DNA from: Saccoglossus kowalevskii
Lineage: Eukaryota > Hemichordata > Enteropneusta > Harrimaniidae
Direction: 5' to 3'
Assembly (NCBI RefSeq): GCF_000003605.2
Contig: NW_003138322.1
Span: forward strand, 111,812 to 126,937
DNA: 15,126 nucleotides
Shown here: positions 1 to 9,600 of the stretch, in pieces
Numbering within the stretch: position 1 is the first letter of the stretch
How the letters are laid out: every line of letters begins with the position of its first letter
Program-made: the position numbers and the translations under genes
The notes under the pieces: generated by a model
What the model saw: the letters and a program-made list of their open reading frames with translations, nothing else
Databases searched by the model: none
What the model was told of the DNA's origin: nothing

Positions 1-520
1 CCATCTTTCTATTACAATGGCATTATAGCATTAAATCGTGTCAAACACAGGCATTTGAGATTATTAAAGTACCTCCAAAGTCGCATTCGTTAGTAAATAA
101 AACTCAACCAAAGGATTTAGCTTTCCCATGGAGACCGTGACACATTCGAACCTTTTTAATGTTCAACCCATGACTTAAAGACAGTGTACATAGACAGTAT
201 ACATTCGGTGGCAATTATATTATACGCTGTTGATTTACAGTTTTAACACACAGAATATTACTAATCATCTGACCCTTGACCCCTAAATAATTGAATTATT
301 ATTTGTAATTACAATCTTCAAAAATTACAATTTACCTCTGCAAATGCAGCAGCTAAATAATATATGCTAAATTAACAAAACTGTTAATAAATTCACTGAT
401 GATTTAAAATGGATATTGAATGATGTGCCTTGTACTGTATATAATACAGTTATGCATAATAATAATATCTTTATTCATACATACAACATATCAAATCATT
501 TTTATTTTGTTGTTCTGGAG
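1..520. other. non-coding, possible intron upstream of the 521-657 exon
   Basis: AT-rich sequence with no frame that reads like protein. Its last part, about 499-520, is T-rich and ends in GGAG, which would serve as a polypyrimidine tract and 3' splice site for the candidate exon that follows. If that exon is real, this stretch is the end of an intron whose gene begins outside the window. I see no RNA gene or repeat here. Confidence 0.3.
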
Positions 521-657
521 CGACAACAAGACAGCATACAATTTGTGTTGGCGTTTTGTCGAGAATCGTTATAGGTATTATGATTGTTTCTGGAGTGTTC
601 GGGACGATTTCAAGTTCTGCTTCCACATACAAGAATACGAGTCAGACCGAGCTTTGA
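521..657 (+). CDS. candidate last exon of a multi-pass membrane protein (5' part outside window)
   Basis: Reading ACA at 523 as the first full codon gives 44 residues and a TGA at 655-657. The segment holds one hydrophobic helix (about residues 7-29, with IVIGIMIVSGVFGTI at its core), then a Ser/Thr-rich hydrophilic tail ending in QTEL, whose last three residues fit a class I PDZ-ligand pattern. A T-rich tract ending in AG at 520 would be the acceptor. The helix followed by a short GT-SSS-type tail vaguely resembles the C-terminus of amino-acid/auxin permease (AAAP) transporters, but that is only an impression. The other two frames are also open for part of this stretch; one is open to 665 and gives a Trp/Tyr/Cys-rich peptide that I take as a shadow. 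No AATAAA lies close downstream; an ATTAAA is near 1073. Frame and strand are inferred from composition only. Confidence 0.3.
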
Positions 658-1134
658 TTTGTTAGGGAAATACGAAGAATGTATAAACTTTACAACCCAA
701 TATCGAGAGTTTTGATTGTACTATATATAATCAGTATAATGTTTAATGTAATTAATTTAGAATTTAGTTTGATTTTAATATTGTGGTGAAAGAAAAAAAT
801 ATTGGTTATTAGCCGCTGGTGGCAGTGTTTCTAGCCGTGGCTAGAAATTAATGAAAAACAATTAACTAAAATTAATGATTGCAACAAATTGTGGAATCGA
901 CATGGTTGGTAAATGACCCGTCAGCGCATATCGGGGCTTGCCATTTCATCATTTCGTATACACAGGTGGGATCGACGATATCCCAGTGTTTTATAAAAGT
1001 CGTATATTTTTTATAGTACACGCGACTCTGGCTTAAGTATAATTTTAAATACGGTCAATGTCGTCATATTATATTAAAGAGTAATGACATCAGAAAATAT
1101 CGTCCAGGCTATTTCACAGAGGCAACATGCTGTC
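658..1134. other. non-coding; possible 3' UTR and flank
   Basis: No convincing reading frame. Besides the palindrome at 828-847 it holds a smaller inverted repeat (TGGGAT at 967-972 with ATCCCA at 980-985) and a consensus-like TATA element TATAAAAG at 992-999. Several CRE-like TGAC/GTCA words occur at its right end, before the full CRE at 1137. Confidence 0.4.
828..847. repeat. 20-bp near-perfect palindrome (9-bp arms, 2-bp spacer)
   Basis: TTTCTAGCC is followed by GT and then by its exact reverse complement GGCTAGAAA. It lies about 170 bp downstream of the candidate stop at 657, so it could be a 3'-UTR hairpin or a site for a dimeric DNA-binding protein. Function is not known. Confidence 0.6.
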
Positions 1135-1156
1135 AATGACGTCATTACTATATAAA
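1135..1156 (+). promoter_or_regulatory. CRE palindrome next to a TATA box
   Basis: AATGACGTCATT at 1135-1146 is a perfect 12-bp palindrome that contains the full CREB/ATF site TGACGTCA (1137-1144). A TATA-like TATATAAA starts at 1149, only a few bases later. This order and close spacing are typical of cAMP-responsive TATA promoters and would place a start site near 1180 on the + strand. No recognisable coding sequence follows, so the transcript could be non-coding, have a distant first exon, or not exist. Confidence 0.35.
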
Positions 1157-2380
1157 AACAATTTTGCCGTCGGAAAATATCTGACACGTACAACATCTAA
1201 ATATAGTCATTCTTGTTTTAGCTATCGGATCCATTTCAAATTGAAATAATATTTCGTTAATTACGCAGATCAATGACATTGTACGAATACAATTCGTGCC
1301 TTTTCGACTAAAATGCAATTTCAAATAGAAATAAGTCACCCGGCTGGTATTGCTTGCGTCTATTTTTATACTGTCTAGAGTAATATGTACTGAAAAATCA
1401 TCATCGTGCAGCGATGCGCATCAGTGTAACGCCTGTGTCCGAATTGTGTTTTGGGTAAAACTCGCAATACACTCTCGGACCCCTTGCATTTTGAGACTTA
1501 AATACATGTATTAGATGGGGGTAAATCTAACCAGTCTCACAAAGGTCTGAAATGATCAGCGAATATATGGTCTTTCATAATATTTCAAATTGTCATATTT
1601 ATTCTACATATATTTGGTTGGTTACAACAGACTAATACACTAGTAACTGATTTATAATGTGTCTAACTTAAAACAAAACATGTTAACATTCATTGTAGGC
1701 TAGGATTAGTTTTTGTAAAATAAGCTGGATTTCAGTTGTAATATTGTAAGATTTCACAAAATGTACATTGTCATCATCAAACGATAGCTACAAAAGTAAT
1801 TGATTGCGAAATATTCAAATGTGCTAATACGTCAGCACATATCCCCGTGTTATTACCCAGGACCTGATTGTACATCATATGGGAATGGCGTGGATCGATG
1901 CACAATCCGATGTAGGAATAAGAATATTGAACTGTTTTGACGTAATTATACATTGATTCGCTATTAAAACACTTGTTGAAATCAGTCCATATTATCAATA
2001 TTTAGTCAATTTGAAGCTATGGTTATTGAGAGTCTCTACGTAATATGGTTACAAGTTTGTGCCATAGTACATATGGATGACTGAATATAATGTGAATGCT
2101 GAATCACTCGTGGCAATGTAATGTAAAGCATATCAATCTGTTATGTTCAGTTACCCTAGCTTTTAGTCTTAGACTTGTGACTAATTAAGATATATATGTA
2201 AATGGAATTGTTATTGTTTGACAATGAAATGGCAATGTATACCAACTACACTTTCTTAGAGGTCACTAGGTGACTGCATCTACAGTACACGCGGCTTTAG
2301 TCCCATAACGCATCCACGCTGATAGTCGCAGTTATATCAATCAAATCAATATTCACGAATTATCGCTACAACAATTATCA
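1157..2380. other. non-coding stretch
   Basis: No coding frame that I trust; the open frame at 1777-1998 on the - strand has no supporting context. There is an imperfect hairpin at 1437-1480 whose outer arms GTCCGA and TCGGAC match exactly. The 10-mer AGTACACGCG occurs both here (about 2285) and near 1016. Confidence 0.4.
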
Positions 2381-2660
2381 ACTGAATTGACCCCCCCCCC
2401 CCCAGGCATAATCTTCCTTTCCGTTTACAAGGCTGACCACTTTATTTCGCCTCCATCCACACACCAATACACGCACCCATCCACCCACGCACAAACACAT
2501 ACTATTTATTCTATTATATTCCTTTTATTGTCAGTATTTTTCCCATTGTTTACAAACTCACTGACATTAAAAGAACACATTGCCACCAACGTCTAATATA
2601 CAAAAATTTGACCTGGCTCCAAAAGTAATCACCCCCCCCCCCGACACACCTAAAAACAGA
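2381..2660. repeat. low-complexity C- and CA-rich tracts
   Basis: Contains a C13 run at 2391-2403 and a C11 run at 2632-2642. The first is followed by a stretch rich in CCA/CAC words (about 2450-2500) that looks like a decayed CA/CCA microsatellite. The open frame across it is an artefact of composition. Both runs could form G-quadruplexes on the - strand and are places where the assembly may be a base or more off. Confidence 0.6.
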
Positions 2661-3744
2661 TGTCTATAAATGAAATATAATAATTATGGGAAATTGAGTA
2701 GGTACATTGAAAGTATCCAAATAAGTGAGTTATATAGTCATAATATACGTTAATAAATTGTAGTGTCCGGAAGCACAGTATTAGTAATGATAATGCGTAT
2801 TGGCGGCCATCATAGATTTATACAAAGTACCTATTTTTCCCATACTTTTGTGAAAGTAATTTCTATCATTAGTTAGGTCCAATAAATGTGGTCACATGAT
2901 CAAAAGATATTTACCTCAATTATTACAAAGTTTATTGGTATATGTCTTAAATGAAATACAAAAGCTGGATTGGCAAGGAACGGGGTTTCCAGTTTTATCT
3001 CCTTTTGTATTTTCAACGAGAATGTAATTACCCAATATTGTTGCATGTCTGCACTTAGTGTATTTTGGGGGGCTGCAAGTTTTTTACCGGTGTTTTAGCT
3101 TTTGCCGTATCTTTGTCGTGTGGAAAATTGTCAATTTACTGTTTATTAGACATCGATAGAGCTGTGCAGTGTACCACGAAAATCTTAGAAATGTGTATAA
3201 GTTCCATGACTTTCCTTCTATTTCCATTTGCCTGTGGCCATAGGCGAGTAACATTCTAGCGTTTAGAACCATGTGGCGGTCAATTTTCCGATTTAGAGAC
3301 TTTGAGGTTACCCTATTCTGGTAATATTTCGTGATGAGGTAGATACTATTACATATTCGTTGTCTGTCGTCACAAGTGAATAATCTCCGCTGGGACAGGA
3401 TCCATTGACACGTTTTCGTCAGATGCAGTTTTCAATTTTATTTTCCCACTTGCATATCAATGTTTGGAAAATAAATTTTAACAAAGTTAGTTAGCTTGTT
3501 TTGACTGTCCCTTGGTGACTTTCATGGGTGAAATCAAATGTCTGCTTTTGTACATTCCAAAATGAAAATTTGTGATCCGCATAAAATTAGGTTTTTGGTT
3601 GATAGAATGGAAAGACAAAATAATGTTATTACAGAAAGTAGAACAAATAAAGTCGTAAGATTCCGTCTCAAGCAACAAATGCATAACAAAATACAGAGCA
3701 CGTATTTTCAGAAATAGTGTTTGAGAAATGTATATAGAATATAT
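2661..3744. other. non-coding stretch
   Basis: No supported gene. Open frames near 3065-3272 on both strands overlap each other and lack start or splice context. A short - strand frame near 3380-3460 reads protein-like for about 25 codons (through DENVSMDPVPAEII) but is too short to call. The end of the stretch is a TA-rich microsatellite-like run leading into the tandem array. Confidence 0.4.
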
Positions 3745-5075
3745 ATACATACATATAACACCTTCAAATCCCGCTTCGTTAGTGTCCGTCACATGTTATA
3801 ATTTCAACTACTATAAATTGCCAATATAATGTCGATTGACAACAGGCAACCATAATTTTATTTGATATAATAATATAATGAGTTTTTTTACAACAACCAA
3901 TTGTACCCACACCTACTATCTCACAATCCCACGTAGTTTGCGCTCGTCACATAATATACTTTAACAACAAATAAGATAGGAAGCCATATTAAACAATAAC
4001 AGGCTTATTAAACACATATAAGCACGCAAGAGCGATATTCGAAAGCACCACTCGGCAAATGAGGTTAGCCACGCAAGCAGTCGCGCTGCCCGTGACGCTA
4101 CAGTCGGTACATTGTCGAAAAAACTGGAATAGGCGTGTAGTAAATGCGCCCTCACATAATAAGATTTCTTAACAAAACGAATATGAAAATTTAGAGTTTC
4201 TCATATCAAACCAATTATACAATTATGTACCAGTGTATAAAATTCCGCAAACCTGCATAGATAGCACCCGTCACAAGACGTAAACTCAGAGTAAACAACT
4301 TATTGTTGTACTAGTATTAGACATATTTGAATTTGTCATAAATCATTCATATCTATATAATATAAATATATTTTTAATGAACTAATTATACGATTATGTA
4401 CCAATATCTCCCAATCCCGCCCAGTTAGCAACCGTAACATTGTCCAGTAAGTTTACAACACATCACGGAATAAATAATTAATTTTTCTAACAACACGCCA
4501 AATTTACAATTGTGTACTCCCATTTACTGTCACACAATTCCGCTCACTTTGCACCAGCCACACGATGTAGTTTGTTTACAAATCACCTCAAAATATGCAA
4601 CCTAATTTATTTAGACAAGAAATTAGATATGCAGCCATATTGAATAGAAATTACAGGCACATATAAACACGCACCACTCGGGGAGTTTCGATAATTCCCG
4701 GCGTCCCTTGCGAATGGCAAGTAGGACGAACGCACCACAGGACAAGTGCGCCTCACCGTAGTAAGCAGAGGCGCTCCCCGTTACGCTACATCGCATAAAA
4801 CATGTATAACATTCCCCAATTCCGCATATCCACCGCCCGTCACACATTTCTTTATAACACAACTCAGGATAAACAACGAAATACCGTTTGACCACAAATT
4901 AGACATGTACTCCAATTGAAATTAAAAATTTTCACAACACATCATTAATATTTAGATTATATGTCTATACATTTTTAATAACTCACAGTCCGGATTTGTT
5001 AACAAGACACATCGAAATAAACAACTGATTACCGTTTAACAACAATATTTGGCAAGCAGCCATGTAGCTTTGCAA
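3745..5075. repeat. degenerate tandem array, unit very roughly 160-170 bp
   Basis: Two conserved boxes recur in the same order. Box A is like CAATTCCGC followed about ten bases later by GCACCCGTCACA; copies lie at about 3763-3795, 3921-3950, 4239-4276, 4410-4440, 4531-4565 and 4814-4845, with a worn copy near 4985. Box B is like AACAACAAATTAGATA followed by GCAGCCATATTGAA; copies lie at about 3836-3860, 3961-3994, 4611-4645, 4887-4920 and 5036-5067. A third shared part (ATATAA.CACGC and GCACCACTCGG) joins about 4001-4055 and 4653-4680. Box A starts are spaced 158, 318, 171, 121, 283 and about 171 bp apart, which suggests decayed copies in the long gaps; one may be near 4090. The open frames on the - strand here are by-products of the repeat. 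It may be an old satellite or the internal repeats of a mobile element. Confidence 0.65.
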
Positions 5076-5192
5076 AAAATATTATTTAACTAATGGCTAC
5101 AGTGGTGCTCGCCTTACGGTTGACTGTGTAACTTCCATTATTCATTAAAATCATGACGTGGTCCTAATATTCATCCAACAATTTATGTGCTT

Positions 5193-5423
5193 TTAATTAT
5201 ATAATAAAAAAAACGTTTTATATTGCGAAATATTCAATAATCGGTAACATTTAACCTCACTTGCAACATGTAACGTGCGTTTTGATGCTGCAGTTACCAA
5301 CAAAATCGTGAACCTTGGCATACCCATTTTTTCACTGTAATTGCGTGTTGAATCAGCAGTAGTTCCACCACGTGGCGAGAATGAATAATTCACAACCCAC
5401 ACCTCCGCTGCCGCCTGTGACAT
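5193..5423 (-). CDS. unrecognised small ORF, possibly a first exon
   Basis: The ATG at 5423-5421 follows an A-rich leader (AAATAAAA), giving an A at -3. The first 40 or so codons read like real protein: a start MSQAAAEVWVVN, then Ser/Thr/Arg-rich sequence without low complexity. The tail (KTFFLLYN) is weaker. Two possible 5' splice sites fall inside, GTAACT after 5298 (42 codons, phase 0) and GTGAGG after 5261, so the true coding part may stop there and continue in an exon to the left that I could not identify. If unspliced it makes 76 residues. No domain, signal peptide or membrane helix is clear. The opposite strand is also partly open here (a frame with FDAAVTNKIVNLGIPIF), so the strand is uncertain. 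Confidence 0.22.
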   Translation of the reverse strand: MSQAAAEVWVVNYSFSPRGGTTADSTRNYSEKMGMPRFTILLVTAASKRTLHVASEVKCYRLLNISQYKTFFLLYN

Positions 5424-7034
5424 TTTTATTTCTGCACAATCTTTTTCTATGAGTAAATAAATACATTCGCCCAGCTAATTGATTTATGTGTATTTTTTGA
5501 GGTAAGGAGGCATCTTCCCGTACTTACATTCATGTGGGGGTTTTTATGTAAAAGCTTGGGTCTAACAAAACATGGTATATTAAGTGTAGATTTGTCAGCG
5601 TTAAACACGTAGGGATGGAAAACAAATACGTCTAGCGGTGTGCGTTATTTTGAACCTCTGCTGGGACATGCATTTACAGATGAAAGGCGCACTATCAATT
5701 TCTCGTCAAACCAGGAAATGAACGTTAGTACGTGTACAAAATCATTATTTAAGCCATCACCCGGTATACACCATATTGCCATCATATTGGGCGGTGTGGA
5801 GTCCCCTATTCAATTAAAATCTCAATTAAAATCTCACGAAATGTTGCTAAATTCATATTAAATAGTCCAGGGTCTTTTAATAATAATATAACCTCTCAAA
5901 TATAATTAAAATATAGTGCGAACCACTGATTGTATATATATTAAAACAAAGTTTTGGAATGACCGACACATGCGTGATTTTAAGTCGCATGTAACAGCGG
6001 GAACACCGGTTTAGTGGCGCTATGTGTTGGTTATTAAATAGTGGGATTAGTATGTCTTTGAAGTGCAAATGTGATTGTCGATCCATTGATAGCATGCACA
6101 GCCATGATATTAACAACTATTTGAATCAATATAAGGGTGACGGTGTTTTAACACCAAGCTACAAGCTGATAACATGGGCAATTCTATTCCCCCTAGGCGT
6201 GTTTAACTGTTTTACTGTTACACCACTGCGTGCACAATAGTATGGAAGTTTCCGCCAATATCAAGCCCTTGCATGCGTGTATGCTTTTTTTATTATTATT
6301 TGCAATGTATTTTTCCCGTTGGAGTGAATACTATCCTTAGTCGAAAGAATTTATTAGTCCCCCTAATCGTCATCAAATTATACTCAATAAGTAAGATAAA
6401 GCCCGAATACGCAGACAATCCAGAGATGTCGGATGTAAAATAATTTATTTCACATAATAACTGCCACACAAAACATCTTCAAGTTTGCAAAATAAAAGAC
6501 AAACCGGTGCATCTATTTTGTTTTTTTGTGCATTCATTTATTCATTTTGTAAATTTCATTTAGTTTAAACAATTTTGAGTCTAATAAATATGGCTGGAAA
6601 ATTGTATTAATGAAAGAAAATGGATTTAATTATTTGTTGCCGTTATGGCTTTCTGAATTTAATTTTGAAAGACAATATTTTAATAAAGTGACTCCTTCAA
6701 TTATATTGGTACTGGCTTATTATGTTGGATGAATCAGACATTGCCGTCAATTAAGCTAAGCTAGAAAGGTTAATCACACAAACATAAGAGTGTTCTAATC
6801 CTGGTGTAGATTTGTACTATGATAGCGAAATACCTCGGCTATCATTGTTTCTATATGTCAATATGACAAGGAACTAGCCATTCTGTCATCAGCTAAGCAT
6901 GCTCAAATACGAGTATATTACAATCTTATTCAAGACTCCCACAAAATTCATCACAAATAACAATGTACTGGTGCATACAACAGATAAATTAACTGTACAT
7001 GTAGGAATTATTAAAAAACAAAAGATCTGTAAAT
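5424..7034. other. non-coding stretch with one protein-like frame and possible 3' ends
   Basis: The + strand frame 5597-5861 is stop-free and fairly protein-like but has no ATG near its 5' end and no clear splice site. It ends in a tandem pair of the 12-mer TCAATTAAAATC (5810-5833). The rest is AT-rich and unremarkable. Downstream of the sulfotransferase stop, on the - strand, the nearest poly(A)-signal-like words are ATTAAA at 6684-6679 and AATAAA at 6542-6537. Either could end its 3' UTR. Confidence 0.35.
5810..5836. repeat. 12-bp unit repeated twice
   Basis: TCAATTAAAATC occurs twice back to back, followed by a further TCA. A simple local duplication in AT-rich DNA. Confidence 0.7.
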
Positions 7035-8532
7035 TCATACAAGTTGGCATTTTTCTGCTAGTTCCTCAATCGCACTTTGCTTTCTTGACTTTTGATTGCG
7101 TATTGCCAGTTTTCGCAATTGAGGTGTGTCATTCAACAGTTTCCAACAAAAGCTACCAATATCGTCATCCGTGTTGAGTGAACATTCGCGTGTAGCTTGT
7201 TCAGCTGTTTCTCGAAATCTCCTCAAATCTGCATCAAAATCGCCACGATAGTTTCTGATTCTCTCCCATAATGTATTATTGAAATGCTCGTATAAGAGCA
7301 CGTCCGCTCGATTCCATGCACGTATATTTTTCTCCATACCTGTGGTAACGGTTTTTCTTTTTCTACTTTTCTTTGTAATGTAGTATATAATATCATTGTC
7401 ATCCCAGCACATCAATTGTTTTAACACGACTAAAGATTCATCATAATGCTCCAAAATTATTGCGAAATCAATCTCTTTGTCTATTCGTTGGATTGCGAGC
7501 TTTATACTCGTTTCATTGTCTTGTTCATTCTCCTCGAACCGTGTATTTAAAAACCACATCTGTCCATTTCTGTGTTGGTGGTGTTCATCCGTAAAATGGG
7601 TGTAATTATCAATGTGTTCGATGTATTGACGGAATGGATCGGCGTACTCGAGCAAAGGACGGGCAAATTTGAAGTAGTAAAATGCTGAAGGAAGCTGGCT
7701 ATATGGAGATCTAAGAATAGTTAAATATTTAGCATCTGGTATTATACCATCCATCCAAGTTCTATTATAGCGCAAATGCATTGCCATATAGTCGAGGCCA
7801 CTTAGATTAGAGCAAATATAATTTTTGATATCGTACGCTGCAGTATATAAATTATTGTTCAGTCCGTATCTTATCAAAATGTTCGCTGTCGTACTACCTC
7901 CTGTTTTCATTGTCTTTATGAAAATGTATCGAGACACTGGTTTACACTGAGTATTGCTGTCATTGACATTGAGCTCATTCGTACTTTCAATCAAATGCGT
8001 TCCGGCTGTTTCAGTCTGCGAATAGAATTAAATCATGATGTTATCACCAATATAAGAAGAATAGTTCATTTCAGAATTAGCAAAGAATAAGAGTGCCCAC
8101 AACGAATTAAAGAATGAACGGATATGAATCACGAGAACAAACCAATATACCGGACTAGTTTTATTATAACAATAAATGTGTGATTAACAATACATGGTGC
8201 ATTTACCAGTGTTGTATAATATAATTAATGAGATCTGCAACACACTATTCAGTTGTATTGATGATGCATGCTTGCGTTTTCAAAAATAATCAGTCTAATA
8301 ACATCCTATCAATACATTTTGAAATAAAATATGTTATTTATACACATTGAAATATATATCATATACTCACATATTGAGACAGCTGTTGTCCAAACGTCAG
8401 GTTTTTATCTAGTAAACCAGGTACATAGAAGCGCATTGAATGTGTATTCGACTGATATATCCACGCCACTTCACAGAAGCAGAAAAGTGATGAGAGAAAA
8501 ACAACGAACAGAAAAAGGTATCGACGTGACAT
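7035..8532 (-). CDS. Gal3ST-like galactose 3-O-sulfotransferase, two exons: 8532-8371 and 8015-7035
   Basis: The family moves sulfate from PAPS to the 3-OH of galactose on glycolipids or glycans in the Golgi lumen. The joined protein has 380 residues, near the usual 400 or so. Exon 1 (54 codons) begins at an ATG with A at -3 and encodes SRR, a hydrophobic anchor at about residues 5-22 (type II topology) and a short stem. Exon 2 carries the 5'-phosphosulfate loop KTMKTGGST (88-96), the AMHLRYN block (H134), the 3'-phosphate motif LTILRSP (152-158), EHYDESL (243-249) with CW at 257-258, and the C-terminal block with AWNRAD and HFNNTLW (about 287-304), all typical of Gal3ST. Eight N-glycosylation sequons are present. 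The third residue of the KTxKT loop is Met, where I recall His in vertebrate enzymes. An out-of-frame upstream ATG at 8569 overlaps the start. The substrate cannot be told from sequence, and which GAL3ST is closest is unclear. Confidence 0.9.
8016..8370 (-). other. intron of the sulfotransferase gene (355 bp, phase 0)
   Basis: On the - strand the donor reads TAT|GTGAGTATATG and the acceptor TTCTATTCGCAG|ACTGAA. Both match the metazoan consensus well. Exon 1 ends on a whole codon and exon 2 starts on one, so the join keeps the frame and links the membrane anchor to the catalytic domain. Stop codons lie in frame on the intron side of both junctions (TGA at 8361-8359, TAA at 8030-8028), which supports splicing here. 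Confidence 0.85.
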
Positions 8533-9427
8533 TGTTAAATAAAACAACAACCCAATTACACACGCTCATGGGTAAGTGATGTGTGGTGATTAAAATAGGC
8601 GATGATGTGGAGGACAAATGATGGTGAATTAATCTACATATTAAACTGAATGGAAGTAATTAGTGTGATTTGTATTCACCATGGACACGCTATGTGTGTT
8701 TTATTTTGAACGTTTTACACGTCCGTGATATAAGTTTGGACTGTTTGTGTTACTGCACTTATTTTGTTTCAACGTGTCATCAGTGAGTCAACATAGAAAT
8801 ATCTATCGTTTAGTATCGTATTGTGTCTTTTGGTTTACGGGTAAAATAAAAAGAGATTACATAAAACACCTTGAAACCCGTAGGCAGACCGGTGGCACAG
8901 GTTTGCGCGTTCTAAGGGACAATTAACTTGAAACACGAAAAAAGTACGTTGTAATGTGTGCACAAATAAGACAAAACCCATGGCTTCTGTGCGTGTTGTA
9001 AACTTTATAATTACAATGCACTTGTGTTCTTGAATGTCGATATTGACAAACCAAATTTCTGTTTTAAGGCATTTCGTACTGAGAAGAGATTCTCCCAGTC
9101 ACTTTTATAATAAAATGCGAAGTTGGTTTTCCTGGATTTTAACAGTGCATTCTCTACCGTCCACATATTCTGAACTTCAGACAATTCGGTTCACATTCAG
9201 TTTTAGGCCTCGACTTGATACTGCGTATACAAATTCCCATAAAAAGTCTGGGTGAATCAGTCGCGAGTCGACCTCATGACAAAACGAACACTTATCTAAC
9301 CTATTCAGACGAGTTTTGAAAAGAAATCTCCTCGTTGAAAAGGCATCATGGGAAATACGGCAATGTACATCCCTATCCTTTTTAATAACTTCGTAACAAT
9401 TCTTGAAATCTGTTTTACCGTTTTCAG
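8533..9427. other. upstream flank of the sulfotransferase gene, no other gene seen
   Basis: This should hold the 5' UTR and promoter of the - strand sulfotransferase, but no clear TATA box or CpG cluster is visible next to the start. The + strand has a strong donor-like GGTAAGTG near 8571, opposite exon 1. The frame antisense to exon 1 (8331-8579) is open, but the exon 1 reading explains this DNA better. Open frames at 9034-9255 have no support. Confidence 0.35.
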
Positions 9428-9600
9428 GCAGTCTAAGTATGTCACGCCAGGGGTATCCAGTTTTTGTGGGCGCTGTCTGATGATAAGAGTATGTAGTGGT
9501 AAATCCAGCTCGTCAGAAAAGTGCAGCTCAAAACTATGATGTGAAAGAAGCAGATTTTCTGCGCCTTCAGAACTACATCATTGGCGGCACAAGGTTATTA
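9428..9600 (+). CDS. coding-like segment after a strong 3' splice site, unrecognised
   Basis: A good acceptor, TGTTTTACCGTTTTCAG, ends at 9427. After it one frame reads SLSMSRQGYPVFVGAV and stops at a TGA near 9478. A different frame, open from about 9489, reads YDVKEADFLRLQNYIIGGT at about 9536-9592 and stays open into the CpG island until a TAA near 9642. A third frame is open from the acceptor to 9539. The two protein-like pieces are in different frames, so this may be a broken exon, two exons, or chance. No family is recognised. Confidence 0.15.

Noticed and set aside
2387-2596. 69-residue + strand Pro/His/Thr-rich frame
   Set aside because: Produced by a poly-C run and CCA/CAC low-complexity sequence.
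3487-3792. 101-residue - strand frame
   Set aside because: It starts at a GTG inside box A of the tandem array, and its composition is Phe/Ile/Tyr-rich as expected for AT-rich DNA; only the last 30 or so residues look protein-like.
4623-4895. 90-residue - strand frame
   Set aside because: Lies wholly in the tandem array and shares its repeats.
5597-5861. 84-codon + strand frame with protein-like content (RYFEPLLGHAFTDERR)
   Set aside because: No ATG near its start, no convincing splice sites, and it ends in a 12-bp tandem duplication. Kept only as a note.
8331-8579. 82-residue + strand frame opposite sulfotransferase exon 1, with a strong donor GGTAAGTG at its end
   Set aside because: The - strand reading gives a proper membrane anchor, a consensus donor and a phase match to the catalytic exon; the + frame is best taken as antisense.
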